64,000 nucleotides of DNA from JAXGPP01 sp040766885. GTDB taxonomy: Bacteria; Planctomycetota; Planctomycetia; Pirellulales; Thermoguttaceae. The translations under genes and the position numbers were made by a program. The notes under the pieces are model-generated. The model saw nothing but the letters and a program-made list of their open reading frames with translations. It searched no databases and had not been told where the DNA came from. The first letter of the stretch is position 1; each line of letters opens with the position of its first letter. Location: assembly GCA_040766885.1 (NCBI GenBank), contig JAXGPP010000011.1, positions 248,001-312,000 on the forward strand, given 5' to 3'. Positions 18,015 through 26,672 of the stretch are shown here, piece by piece.

Positions 18015-19253
18015 ATGCCAAAACAGAGTGAACTGCCCGAGGGGATGGTGAAGCGAGGCGCGACCTACTGGGCCGACTTCCGGGCCGGCGGCCGGCGCTT
18101 CCGCAAGAGCCTATCCAAGAACCTGAAGACCGCCAAGCAACTCCTGATCGAGCTGCGGGCAAGAACCGAGCGGGCCGACTATGGGCTGCTGGACAATGAC
18201 TTCGCGGTCGAGGATCTGCGGAAGCAGTACCTTCAGCACGCCCGGCAGACGTTGAAGCCGGGCACGGTTCAGCGTTACGAGTACAGTTTCGACGCGATCC
18301 TGCCCGCCATGCCGAAGCGGGTGTCCCATATCACGATGGCCGCGGTTCTCGCCTACCGCCAGAAGCGGCTGAGCGATGGAGTCACGCCCCGGACCGTCAA
18401 CATGGACGTGCAGGCCCTGGGGACGATGCTGCGCTGGGCGGTAAGCCCGGCCCGGCTGATCGGATCGAATCCCCTGGCGGGCCTGAAGCCGTTGCGTCAC
18501 GACCGGCCGAAGGAAGGCCGCCCCCTCGAGCGCGACGAGGTCAAGCGACTGCTGGACAAGAGCCCGCCGCAGTGGCGGGACGTCTGGTATGCGTTCCTCG
18601 TGACCGGCATGCGCAAGAACGAGCTGGCCAGCCTGACGTTCTCAGATGTCGACTGGGAGGCCCGGGAGATCGTCATTAGCCGCGGCGTGGCCAAGAACCA
18701 CCATAGCCGGCGGATCCCGATTGAGGCCGGCTTGTGGGACATCCTCGTAAAGGCGGAGGCGGAGCGGGAGCTGCGGCGGCCTGGCAGCGGCCGGCGGCCG
18801 GAGATCACCGCGGTGGTGCAACGGAAGTTCACCCGGGAGCATGTCTTCGTCACGACGCAAAACACGCCCCTGACGCATGGCAGCGGGCTCTGGTATGCGT
18901 TCTCGCGCTGCTGCAAGCTGGCGGACATCCAGACCCGGAGTGTCGACCCGGAGGGCCGGGAGATTGACCACCTGGACGTGCATAGCTTCCGGCGGACGTT
19001 CGCCACCAACCTGATCGAGAACGGGGCGGACCCCAAGACGGTGCAAGAGCTGCTGGGACACCGCACCTTGGCCATGACGATGAACCTCTACGCCAAGATC
19101 CGCAGCGGAACCAAGTGGCAGGCCGTGGGCCGGCTATCGTACGGGGCGGGTACGAGCGAACCGGGCGACGTGCTACAATTTCCGACTGACGGGCGGCCTG
19201 ATGGTCACAAAATGCCCACAGTCGCCCCGGAAGCCCGAGTGGCATTGACGTAA
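18015..19253 (+). CDS. int: Tyrosine recombinase (phage-type integrase)
   Basis: A 412-residue integrase. The N-terminal part has an arm-binding-like segment (YWADFRAGGRRFRKSLSKN) and a SAM-like core-binding domain (residues about 70-170). The catalytic domain shows Arg in TGMRKNEL, the HSFRRTF box (H-x-x-R), LGHRTLAMTMNLYAK with the third His and the Tyr nucleophile. ATG 18015 is chosen for GGAG 8 bases upstream; a longer frame from 17697 lacks support. The last codons contain the right-hand 23-bp repeat, and a tRNA-Leu half begins 20 bases after the stop. It is the obvious enzyme for integrating the element. Confidence 0.93.
   Translation: MPKQSELPEGMVKRGATYWADFRAGGRRFRKSLSKNLKTAKQLLIELRARTERADYGLLDNDFAVEDLRKQYLQHARQTLKPGTVQRYEYSFDAILPAMPKRVSHITMAAVLAYRQKRLSDGVTPRTVNMDVQALGTMLRWAVSPARLIGSNPLAGLKPLRHDRPKEGRPLERDEVKRLLDKSPPQWRDVWYAFLVTGMRKNELASLTFSDVDWEAREIVISRGVAKNHHSRRIPIEAGLWDILVKAEAERELRRPGSGRRPEITAVVQRKFTREHVFVTTQNTPLTHGSGLWYAFSRCCKLADIQTRSVDPEGREIDHLDVHSFRRTFATNLIENGADPKTVQELLGHRTLAMTMNLYAKIRSGTKWQAVGRLSYGAGTSEPGDVLQFPTDGRPDGHKMPTVAPEARVALT
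19202..19224 (+). repeat. Right copy of the 23-bp terminal repeat
   Basis: Exact copy of 8820-8842, in the same orientation. It lies within the last codons of the integrase gene, and 76 bases separate it from the 12-bp core at 19300. It is best read as a right arm-type site; it could instead be the crossover site itself. Confidence 0.6.
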
Positions 19254-19271
19254 GTCCTTGCTGCATAAGGC

Positions 19272-19311
<40 letters not shown>

Positions 19312-19312
19312 A

Positions 19313-20800
19313 TCAGTACTTCGGAAGCTCGTTGCGTATGCCCCGGTCGAGCGGCATCCGGTCGGGTATCGCGCCGTGTTCACGCATGACGCGCTCGAGC
19401 CGGTCACGTAGTCCATCCAATGTGCCGGCGTGTCCGGGCACGTCAATCAGATTGCGCATCTCCAGCGGATCGGAGTCGAGATCGTAGAGCTCGGCCATAT
19501 GGCGGTCCGGGCTGCCGTCGCCGTGTGGATAGTGGATGTACTTCCAGCGACTGGTTCGAAGGCCGCGAACATTGGGCGTGTACGGAAACTGTACTTCGTA
19601 GTTGTACTGATAGAAGAACGCATCGCGCCAACCGTCCGCTTCGCCAGCCAGAAGAGGCCTCCATGATCGGCCGTCAACGTCGGGCAGCGGCCCGGCGCCG
19701 CACAGGTCGAGAATGCTCGGCGCAAGGTCGAGGGTGAGCACCATCTCGCGGATCACCGTACCCGGACTGGCGAGCCGCGGATAACGCACCAGGAGCGGAA
19801 TTCGCAGACTCTCTTCGTACGCAGTGCGTTTGTCGGTCCGCCCGTGCTCGCCGATGGCGAATCCATTATCGCTAGTGAACAGGATTACCGTATCGTCCAA
19901 TTGACCGCTTGAACGCAGAGCTTCGTAGATCCTCCCCACGCTCTCATCGACCGACGCAATGCAACCCAAGTACGCCCGGACGAACTTCCCGTAGTCCTTC
20001 TGCCCGTAGAGTGGCCCCCCGAGTCCGTGCCAAGTCGGATAGGATACCTCCAGCCACGCCGGTTTGCCGTCGGCCGCGCGGTAGCTTTCGGCATTCGCGG
20101 GCCGGACGACCGGCAGATCGTCGAACGCGTGCTCGTATTTCGGCTCGGGGACAATCGGGCCGCCATGCGGCGCCTTGTGCCCCAGGATCATCAGCCAGGG
20201 TCGGGAGTGTCCTTGGGTGATCCACTGTTCCGCCGCGTCGGTAACCACCGTCGTGTAATAGCCTTTGATTACGCGACGCTCGCCGTTGATGTTGAATTCG
20301 TTGTCCCAGTAGTTGCCCTGTCCCTTGTGGCTCATCCAGAAATCAAAGCCCGGCCGCTGCTGGTCGTCGTCTTCGCCCATGTGCCATTTGCCGATATAGG
20401 CCGTCTTGTAGCCCGCCTGCTGCAGGGCCCGTGCATAGCCGGGCAGTTCGTGCGGATAGTCGGTGAAGTTGTCGAGCACCCGGTGGCGATGGGCATACTG
20501 CCCGCTTAAGAGCGACGCCCGGCTCGGCGAACAGAGCGATGTGGTGCAGAACATGTTGGCGAACCGGGCTCCCTCGGCGGCGATGCGATCGAGGTGCGGT
20601 GTCTTGAACCAGGGATACAAAGCGCGATCGCCGAGTTCCCTTTGCACTACTCCCAGGGCATCCCACCGCATGTCGTCGGTGAGGATGACGACGACGTTCG
20701 GCCGCGGCGCTGTGTCCGCTCCCACGCCTTGTCTGGCCGCTCCCCAGTGCAGAACGGCTGCCATCAGGATCAGGACAAGACGTGCGGTGTGGTGCGCCAT
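19313..20800 (-). CDS. Sulfatase (S1-type, Cys active site)
   Basis: A 495-residue exported sulfatase. Signal peptide at residues 1-30, then NVVVILTDDMRWD with the metal-binding Asp pair. The CSPSRASLLSG motif carries the Cys converted to formylglycine, and GKWHMGEDDD and SDNGFAIGEHG follow. ATG 20800 is preferred to the in-frame start at 20833 because AGGA lies just upstream and the signal peptide begins there. Its TGA stop is one base from the 12-bp attachment core, yet the reading frame is intact. Likely desulfates a polysaccharide outside the cytoplasm; the exact substrate cannot be read. Confidence 0.93.
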   Translation of the reverse strand: MAHHTARLVLILMAAVLHWGAARQGVGADTAPRPNVVVILTDDMRWDALGVVQRELGDRALYPWFKTPHLDRIAAEGARFANMFCTTSLCSPSRASLLSGQYAHRHRVLDNFTDYPHELPGYARALQQAGYKTAYIGKWHMGEDDDQQRPGFDFWMSHKGQGNYWDNEFNINGERRVIKGYYTTVVTDAAEQWITQGHSRPWLMILGHKAPHGGPIVPEPKYEHAFDDLPVVRPANAESYRAADGKPAWLEVSYPTWHGLGGPLYGQKDYGKFVRAYLGCIASVDESVGRIYEALRSSGQLDDTVILFTSDNGFAIGEHGRTDKRTAYEESLRIPLLVRYPRLASPGTVIREMVLTLDLAPSILDLCGAGPLPDVDGRSWRPLLAGEADGWRDAFFYQYNYEVQFPYTPNVRGLRTSRWKYIHYPHGDGSPDRHMAELYDLDSDPLEMRNLIDVPGHAGTLDGLRDRLERVMREHGAIPDRMPLDRGIRNELPKY

Positions 20801-20840
20801 TTTCTCATCCTGCCTTGCTGAATGCGGTTGCAAAAAATGC

Positions 20841-20869
20841 GGCCACCCTGCCGCAAAGGCAGGGTGGCC
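20841..20869 (-). terminator. Strong terminator for the GH2 fusion gene
   Basis: Perfect 12-bp stem GGCCACCCTGCC / GGCAGGGTGGCC with a 5-base loop. On the minus strand it is followed by GCATTTTTTGC, a clear T tract. Confidence 0.9.
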
Positions 20870-20883
20870 GATTCGTCAACGGC

Positions 20884-23800
20884 TTATCGACCGCCCTGGC
20901 TCGACCATCGCTCCCAGACGACTGGATCGGAGAGCGCGCGGATGAACACGCCGCCGATTACCGGCCGCGCCTGGAATCCTCGCTTCCGCGAGTTGTGCGT
21001 CCAGTACCAGTCGGTGAGTGGAACCCGGTCGGGCGTGAAGTTCACGAAGGCGTACACCGGTTCCATCAGCGCCTCGAAATCGGCCTGCGACTCGGCCATG
21101 GTCGCCGTCCATACCTCCCAATCGGTCTTCGTGTACAGCGAGCGATTGTCCAGCGGCAGCCCGAACAACTGCAATCGCGTCTTGTAGTAGGCGATCTCCT
21201 TACGGGCGACTTCCGGCGCGAACAGCTTCAGGCCGAGCAGGTTGTCCCAAACCAGGTTGTACTTCTGGCTCCACGTCCCGGACCGATCGAACGTCAGCCG
21301 GTAATGGTCGCCGTCGTCCGCCATCGAGGTCCACTGCTCGGCAAACGACTCGGCCGTCCGCCGGTATTCGCCAGCGGCCTCCTTCTTCCCCGCCATCTCG
21401 GCCAACATCGCGTACGCGCCGAGAGCCTCGATTGCCTTCATCGAGAGGTTGACGTTGTGTGCCAGGTGCCCGGCAAAATCGTCTGTGCAGAGTTGGTTCT
21501 CCGGGTCGAGGCCCTTTTCCTTGAGATAGCCGGCCCACTCTTCCAGCAGCGGCCAGTAAGGCTCGAGAAATTCCGTGTTGCCATCAATCTTGGCGATCGC
21601 CGCGGCCATGATCAGCATATTGCCGCATTCCTCAACCGGCATCTGGTTCTCTTCCGATTTCTCGCCCCCTCCATACACCTGGCCATTGGCCTTCGGATAG
21701 GTGCCCAGATCGTGCGGGGCGAACGGAAACCGCCAGCGATCGGTCGCGGCGTAATCGAGAATCGGCCGCACCAGCGCCTTGAGCAGATCGTTGCTGAGCA
21801 GCATGAAGATCGGAGCCGCTGGGTAGGCTACGTCGACCGTGCCGATGCAGCCGTTCGAGAAACACTCCTTGCCGAACAGCATGGGCCGGCCGTCGGGTGC
21901 GGCGGCAAGCTTGTGTCCGCCGATCGCCTGCCGGTAGCTCAAGGCACACAGCTTCGCATATCCTTCGCCGCCGACTTTCTTCAGGTCGGCCGTCAACTGC
22001 TTGTCGAATTCGCGGCAACGGCGGAATAGATCGGCGTGCTCGTCGAACGATGCCCTCAGCAGTCCCGCGCCGTCCATGCCGTTTCGCCGCCACCACGGTC
22101 GAAGCTTCGTTCCCAGATACTCGATCGAGAATTCGTCGTCATACGCCAGTACGACAATCCGCGACGTCGCCTCGCCGCCCACACGGCCCAGGTCAAACCG
22201 GCACGCCAGCGCCGGGAAACCATCGTTCACCGCCCGCGGCATCCGCTTGTCATCTTCAGGCAGTGGTAGAGCGCTGGCGGGCAGGCCGCTGACGAACGTC
22301 TCGCGGAGCGGCTGGCTGTCGCCGGCGGCCATGGTCGTGCCGGGCTGTTCGAATGCCGCGACATACAGATGGCCCCAGTCGATCCGCAGATTGTCGCCCG
22401 CCTTCTCGAGCACCGGCTGTTCCTCCGTGCCTACGCGGAGCGCCGATACCGCGGGCGAGCCCTCCACCTTCACGCGGTTCCAAACGACCCGCTGATCTGG
22501 TTTGTCGACGGCCAGCTCCGCCGTGGCGTCGAAATAGATTGACACCTCGTGAGGCGCATCGTCGCGGGAGCGGACATCGTACTGCACGTAGGTAACCGGC
22601 CGGGCCAGGACGTCCAAGCTATCGGGCAATATCGGTGTGGTGAACGTCAGGCGCAGTTCGACCGGGCCGGCCATGAAGCGGTAGATTGTCCGCGTCGGGG
22701 TCACTTCCAGGCCGACTTGCCGCGCGTCGGCGATCTCGGCATTGTCGTCGAGCGGGCGGCCCATGAATCGCCAGGTGCGGCCATCCACTCGGACCAGTCC
22801 CGACATGGCATGCACCTGGCCCGTCCAGTGTCGGGGCCATTCATCATAGAGGCGATCGGCGCACGACCAGACGCTGAAATACGGATCGCACACCACCAGC
22901 GGCACGGCCGGCGGGCGGAGCTGCGTGGTGGGTTTTTCAGGCGGTTCGACGACCGGATCGGCGGCGCGGCGGACCATGTCGCTCAGGCCGACATCGATGT
23001 ACTGCCCGCCGCTCGTCTGCCGGCAGTGCACTGCCAGCACATTGCGGCCCGGCCGAAAAGCCTCCAACGCCCGTGATTCGAGCGGCTCGATCACATACTC
23101 CGACTTGTACCCGGTGAATCGCGCTACCCGTTTGCCGTTGATGAAGACCTCGGCGTCCTCATCATGGTGGATGTGCAGCTGCGGTGCGACCAGCCGCTCT
23201 TCGGGCAATTCAAAGTCGCGGCGGAGCCAGATGTCACTGGTGTTCCACTCGGTGCGCACCACGGCGCCGGGTGTGCCCTTCGTACCGAATCCGCCCGGCC
23301 CGCTCGACCACGATGAGTCGTCGAACTCGGTTTCCTGCCAGCCCTGTCCAGGCGCTTTCGTCGTGTAGCGCCAGGTCTGCGGATCGGCCTGCGACGTGGG
23401 AACCAGCGTCTTGATGACTGCCGGCGGCTGGTACATCCGCCGGTTTGCCGAGCGGACCAGCCGCTCGTCCATCTTGACGATCGCCCGATCGTAGGTCATC
23501 AACCCGTTGACCTCGATCTCTACGTCGGTCGTCTGGGTGTAGACAGCTGCCGAAAGCCCGGCCGCCGCCAGGGGTTGGAGCTTATCGATAAGGTCGAGAT
23601 AGGCGACCGTCAACTCCTCCGGGTTCTTGAACGATCGGTAGCCCCAGTTCCGATCTTCCTGCCAGAGATGCCCGCGGATCGGCAGCCCCAGGCCGCCGAA
23701 CTCGCCGAGCACCGCGGCCCGCTTGGGCTCCGGTTTCGGCATTGCCGGACCGGGATAGCGGTGGATATCGTTCACGTCGCCCACGCCGCGATCGGTCCAG

Positions 23801-25236
23801 CCGCTGGCGTTGTTCACCAATCGGCCCGGATCGTGCTGCTTCACCAGCGACACAATCCGCGCCGTGTCGTACTGGCCCCAACCTTCATTGAACGGCACCC
23901 ACATGATGATCGACGGGTGGTGGCGAAATGCGTCGATCATCCGCGTAAGTTCCAGTTCAAACTGCTTTGCCGACTCCGGTGTTCGCTCGACGTCAGGGTC
24001 TTCGGGACGGATGTACTTGTCGCCGCTCGGCATGTCCTGCCAGACGAGCAGCCCCAGCTTGTCGCACCAGTAGTAGAGCCGTTGCGGTTCGACCTTCACG
24101 TGCTTCCGCAGCATGTTCATGCCCAGCTTCTTGAGCATTTCCAGATCGTATCGCAAAGCCTCATCGGTCGGTGCGGTATACAGGCCGTCCGGCCACCATC
24201 CCTGATCGAGCGGCCCGAGCTGAAACAAGAACTTGTCGTTGAGCATCAACCGCACCAGGCCGTTCTCATCCTGGCCCAGCGAAATCTTCCGCATCCCGAA
24301 GTAACTTTGCACCTCGTCGGCCGGCTTGCCGTCGCTGAGCAGCGTGATCCGGAGGTCATACAGGTGCGGCGAATCGGGCGACCAAAGCTTGGCGCCCTCG
24401 ATCTTCAACTCCAAAGGCTCGCCCAACGGGCCGTCGATACTGGCCACCGTCCGGCCTTCCTCGACAGCGGCAGCCCGAATCGTGTCGCCGGGCTGGGTTC
24501 CCCGGCCCTCAATTTTCAGTCGCAGGAGCCCCGCGTCGACATCCGGATCGGCAACCACCGTGGCGATCGAGGCCTGGGGTACCGGTTCGAGCCAGACGGT
24601 CTGCCAGATGCCCGTGACCGCCGTATACCAGATGCCGCCGGGCTTGAGCACCTGCTTTCCGCGCGGCTGAGTCCCTTGATCGGTCGGATCCCAAACCGCC
24701 ACGACCAGTTCCTGCTCCCCCGAGTCGTGCAGCGCGTCGGTGATGTCGAAAGTGAAAGGATCGTACCCGCCGCGGTGCGTGCCGACTTCCTGGCCGTTCA
24801 CCGACACGGTGGTTTCCCAGTCGACGGCGCCGAAATGGAGCAGCAGCCGCTGCCCCTTCCATTCGGCGGGCACCTGAAACGTGCGGCGATACCAGAGCCG
24901 GTTCTCTGGAAGCACGCCCTTTCCCACTCCCGACAGCGCCGACTCGATCGCAAACGGAACGAGGATCTGGCCCTGAAACTGACCGGGCCGGGGAGCGTCC
25001 TTGCCCGTGATGGCATAGTCCCAGAGACCATTCAGGTTCTGCCAGGACTGGCGTACCATCGCCGGCCGCGGATATTCAGGCCAGACATTTTCCGGCGAGA
25101 CGTTCTCGGCCCACCGCGTCATGATCTTGCCTTCAGCCGGCCGCCATTCGGCACTACCCCGATTGGCCGACGTCCAGGCCAGGCAGAACACGATGAGCAG
25201 CAGCCAGTTCGGGCATGCAGAAAAGCCGCAACGCAT
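20884..25236 (-). CDS. GH2 beta-galactosidase-like / glutaminase-like (DUF4965) fusion
   Basis: A 1450-residue exported two-part protein. Residues 1-30 are a signal peptide. About 50-620 is a GH2 enzyme: sugar-binding, immunoglobulin-like and TIM-barrel domains, the acid/base Glu in WVPFNEGWGQ near 447 and a likely nucleophile Glu in LGEFGG near 512. About 640-765 is a galactose-binding-like beta domain (LHIHHDEDAEVFINGKRV). About 775-1450 is the DUF4964/5127/4965/1793 glutaminase-family region, beginning PPAVPLVVCDPYFSVWS and ending in a helical toroid. ATG 25236 follows AGGAG at 8 bases. GH2 function is likely; activity of the second half is uncertain. Confidence 0.85.
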   Translation of the reverse strand: MRCGFSACPNWLLLIVFCLAWTSANRGSAEWRPAEGKIMTRWAENVSPENVWPEYPRPAMVRQSWQNLNGLWDYAITGKDAPRPGQFQGQILVPFAIESALSGVGKGVLPENRLWYRRTFQVPAEWKGQRLLLHFGAVDWETTVSVNGQEVGTHRGGYDPFTFDITDALHDSGEQELVVAVWDPTDQGTQPRGKQVLKPGGIWYTAVTGIWQTVWLEPVPQASIATVVADPDVDAGLLRLKIEGRGTQPGDTIRAAAVEEGRTVASIDGPLGEPLELKIEGAKLWSPDSPHLYDLRITLLSDGKPADEVQSYFGMRKISLGQDENGLVRLMLNDKFLFQLGPLDQGWWPDGLYTAPTDEALRYDLEMLKKLGMNMLRKHVKVEPQRLYYWCDKLGLLVWQDMPSGDKYIRPEDPDVERTPESAKQFELELTRMIDAFRHHPSIIMWVPFNEGWGQYDTARIVSLVKQHDPGRLVNNASGWTDRGVGDVNDIHRYPGPAMPKPEPKRAAVLGEFGGLGLPIRGHLWQEDRNWGYRSFKNPEELTVAYLDLIDKLQPLAAAGLSAAVYTQTTDVEIEVNGLMTYDRAIVKMDERLVRSANRRMYQPPAVIKTLVPTSQADPQTWRYTTKAPGQGWQETEFDDSSWSSGPGGFGTKGTPGAVVRTEWNTSDIWLRRDFELPEERLVAPQLHIHHDEDAEVFINGKRVARFTGYKSEYVIEPLESRALEAFRPGRNVLAVHCRQTSGGQYIDVGLSDMVRRAADPVVEPPEKPTTQLRPPAVPLVVCDPYFSVWSCADRLYDEWPRHWTGQVHAMSGLVRVDGRTWRFMGRPLDDNAEIADARQVGLEVTPTRTIYRFMAGPVELRLTFTTPILPDSLDVLARPVTYVQYDVRSRDDAPHEVSIYFDATAELAVDKPDQRVVWNRVKVEGSPAVSALRVGTEEQPVLEKAGDNLRIDWGHLYVAAFEQPGTTMAAGDSQPLRETFVSGLPASALPLPEDDKRMPRAVNDGFPALACRFDLGRVGGEATSRIVVLAYDDEFSIEYLGTKLRPWWRRNGMDGAGLLRASFDEHADLFRRCREFDKQLTADLKKVGGEGYAKLCALSYRQAIGGHKLAAAPDGRPMLFGKECFSNGCIGTVDVAYPAAPIFMLLSNDLLKALVRPILDYAATDRWRFPFAPHDLGTYPKANGQVYGGGEKSEENQMPVEECGNMLIMAAAIAKIDGNTEFLEPYWPLLEEWAGYLKEKGLDPENQLCTDDFAGHLAHNVNLSMKAIEALGAYAMLAEMAGKKEAAGEYRRTAESFAEQWTSMADDGDHYRLTFDRSGTWSQKYNLVWDNLLGLKLFAPEVARKEIAYYKTRLQLFGLPLDNRSLYTKTDWEVWTATMAESQADFEALMEPVYAFVNFTPDRVPLTDWYWTHNSRKRGFQARPVIGGVFIRALSDPVVWERWSSQGGR

Positions 25237-25376
25237 CACTTTGTCTCCTGTCAATGCACCTCGTTCTTTGGAGAACTGTCACGCGAGATTGGATAGGATA
25301 GCCGACCGGCCGCCCCCTCGCCACCCGCTGCCCGAAACTCGCCACAGCGAGCGCCTCATCGCGGGCGCAAGAAAAA

Positions 25377-25401
25377 GACCGCCGAGCAGGGCTCGGCGGT
25401 C
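25377..25401 (-). terminator. Terminator after the Gly/Tyr-rich gene
   Basis: GACCGCCGAGC and GCTCGGCGGTC pair around a 3-base loop, followed on the minus strand by TTTTTC. It ends the transcript of the gene at 25442. Confidence 0.9.
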
Positions 25402-25441
25402 GAACAGGAAAAGTGACTATTGCCGCTGACGATTCGTTCGC

Positions 25442-26242
25442 CTATTGGGCGGTGGCAATGTCGCCCTGGCTGCGGAACAGTTCCCAGCCGCGGTCGGTGG
25501 GCGAGAATGTGTACACTCCACCCGACAGGCGGTACTGAGCGAAGCCCGCGTTGTTGCCGCGATCGAACTCGATCACTCCCAGGCCGGGCTCAGTGAAGAA
25601 ATCGTGCTGCTCGCCGGGTCGAATCGAGTACTGACGTCCGTTCACCGAGTAGCGGAGCGTGGCTTGGTTGTCGGCCGGGTTCACGACGCGCGAACGGACA
25701 GGCTCGGTGGTGGCTGCCGGATTCGCGGCGGCGCCTTGGGCGCCCTGCCAGTAGCCAGTCGAGTAGCTCCCATCATGCCCATAACTCGGCTGGGAATTGC
25801 TATATCCATAGCTCGGCGTGGAATTACCGTAGTTGTACCCGTAATACGGTCGCGAATAGCCGTAGGAGTACCCGGGGGCATAACCGTAGCCGTAGCCACT
25901 ACGGTACGGGCTGTAGCCATAACCCCATCCGCTACGGCCCCAGCTACCATAGCCGTCCCAGCCGTGTCCGCCCCAGCCACCGTGACCGCGACGGCCGTCC
26001 CAACCGCCGCCGCCCCATCCGCCGCGGCCGTAATCGCCCGTGGCGTGCTGCACCGCGCCACCAATGTCGCCGCGCAGGGCATGCCCGACGGCGCCGCTCC
26101 AGTCGCTGTCGGCAACAAGCTGCAGACGGCCCTGCTGGTTGTTCGTGCCAAGCAGCTTCGCCGGGGTTTCGGCCCGCGCGGAAATCGCCATTGTGGCCGC
26201 AATGACTGCCGTTGCGGCCGTGATGCCTGAGATCATACGCAT
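25442..26242 (-). CDS. Secreted Gly/Tyr-rich protein
   Basis: A 266-residue exported protein. Signal peptide at residues 1-24 (AISARA/ET cleavage-like). Residues about 70-165 are low-complexity Gly, Tyr, Ser and Trp repeats (GYGYGYAPGYSYGYS-like). The C-terminal 80 residues form a compact beta domain (LRYSVNGRQYSIRPGEQHDF, then VIEFDRG and YRLSGGVYTFSPTDRGW). Start ATG follows AGGAGG. Such Gly/Tyr-rich secreted proteins with a short globular end are common in planctomycetes. Function is unknown; a cell-envelope role is a guess. Confidence 0.8.
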   Translation of the reverse strand: MRMISGITAATAVIAATMAISARAETPAKLLGTNNQQGRLQLVADSDWSGAVGHALRGDIGGAVQHATGDYGRGGWGGGGWDGRRGHGGWGGHGWDGYGSWGRSGWGYGYSPYRSGYGYGYAPGYSYGYSRPYYGYNYGNSTPSYGYSNSQPSYGHDGSYSTGYWQGAQGAAANPAATTEPVRSRVVNPADNQATLRYSVNGRQYSIRPGEQHDFFTEPGLGVIEFDRGNNAGFAQYRLSGGVYTFSPTDRGWELFRSQGDIATAQ

Positions 26243-26672
26243 GTGATCCTCCTCTTCTGCTTGTTCATCAAATGGTTAAATCATTCGTCTCACGCAAGCT
26301 GTATTCCCTTGAAGCGTGAAGCACTCTGCTGCGAACGGTGTCAGACTGAAATGCCTCAACGTCCTCTTGGGGAAGGCTATTCGGATCGGCGCGGAGAGGC
26401 AAATAGACTCGGCGGGGGCACGTGTCACGAGAACAGCCAGAGCTCAGAATTTTCCCCAGTCTGCGATCCGGCGAAACGCTCAACGGGAGTTGATTTCTTC
26501 CCGGCGGCCGCCAGCATGTAGTGGCAGGAAGTCGCGATTCATGCCAGAACGCGTACTCGCTCGGTGCGAGCGGCCCGCAAGGACTGGAAGAAAGCCCCAG
26601 CCGTCACTGGCTGATCGCCCGACGAGAACGCCGAGATCGGTGGCTGGACTGTCGTGCCTGAAAGGCCTGCAA
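26243..26672. other. Intergenic region between two minus-strand genes
   Basis: 430 bases between the end of the GspE-like gene and the start of the Gly/Tyr-rich gene. It should hold the latter's promoter on the minus strand. I see a loose GG-N10-GC pair ending about 50 bases upstream of that start, but it is too weak to call. No gene is supported here. Confidence 0.45.

Noticed and set aside
23575..25296. 573-codon open frame on the plus strand opposite the GH2 fusion
   Set aside because: It has no domain and no ribosome site, and the minus strand encodes a clear GH2 enzyme.
26260..26320. Sigma-54 element for the Gly/Tyr-rich gene
   Set aside because: GG-N10-GC spacing is present but the -24 half is poor (GGAAT in place of GGCAC).
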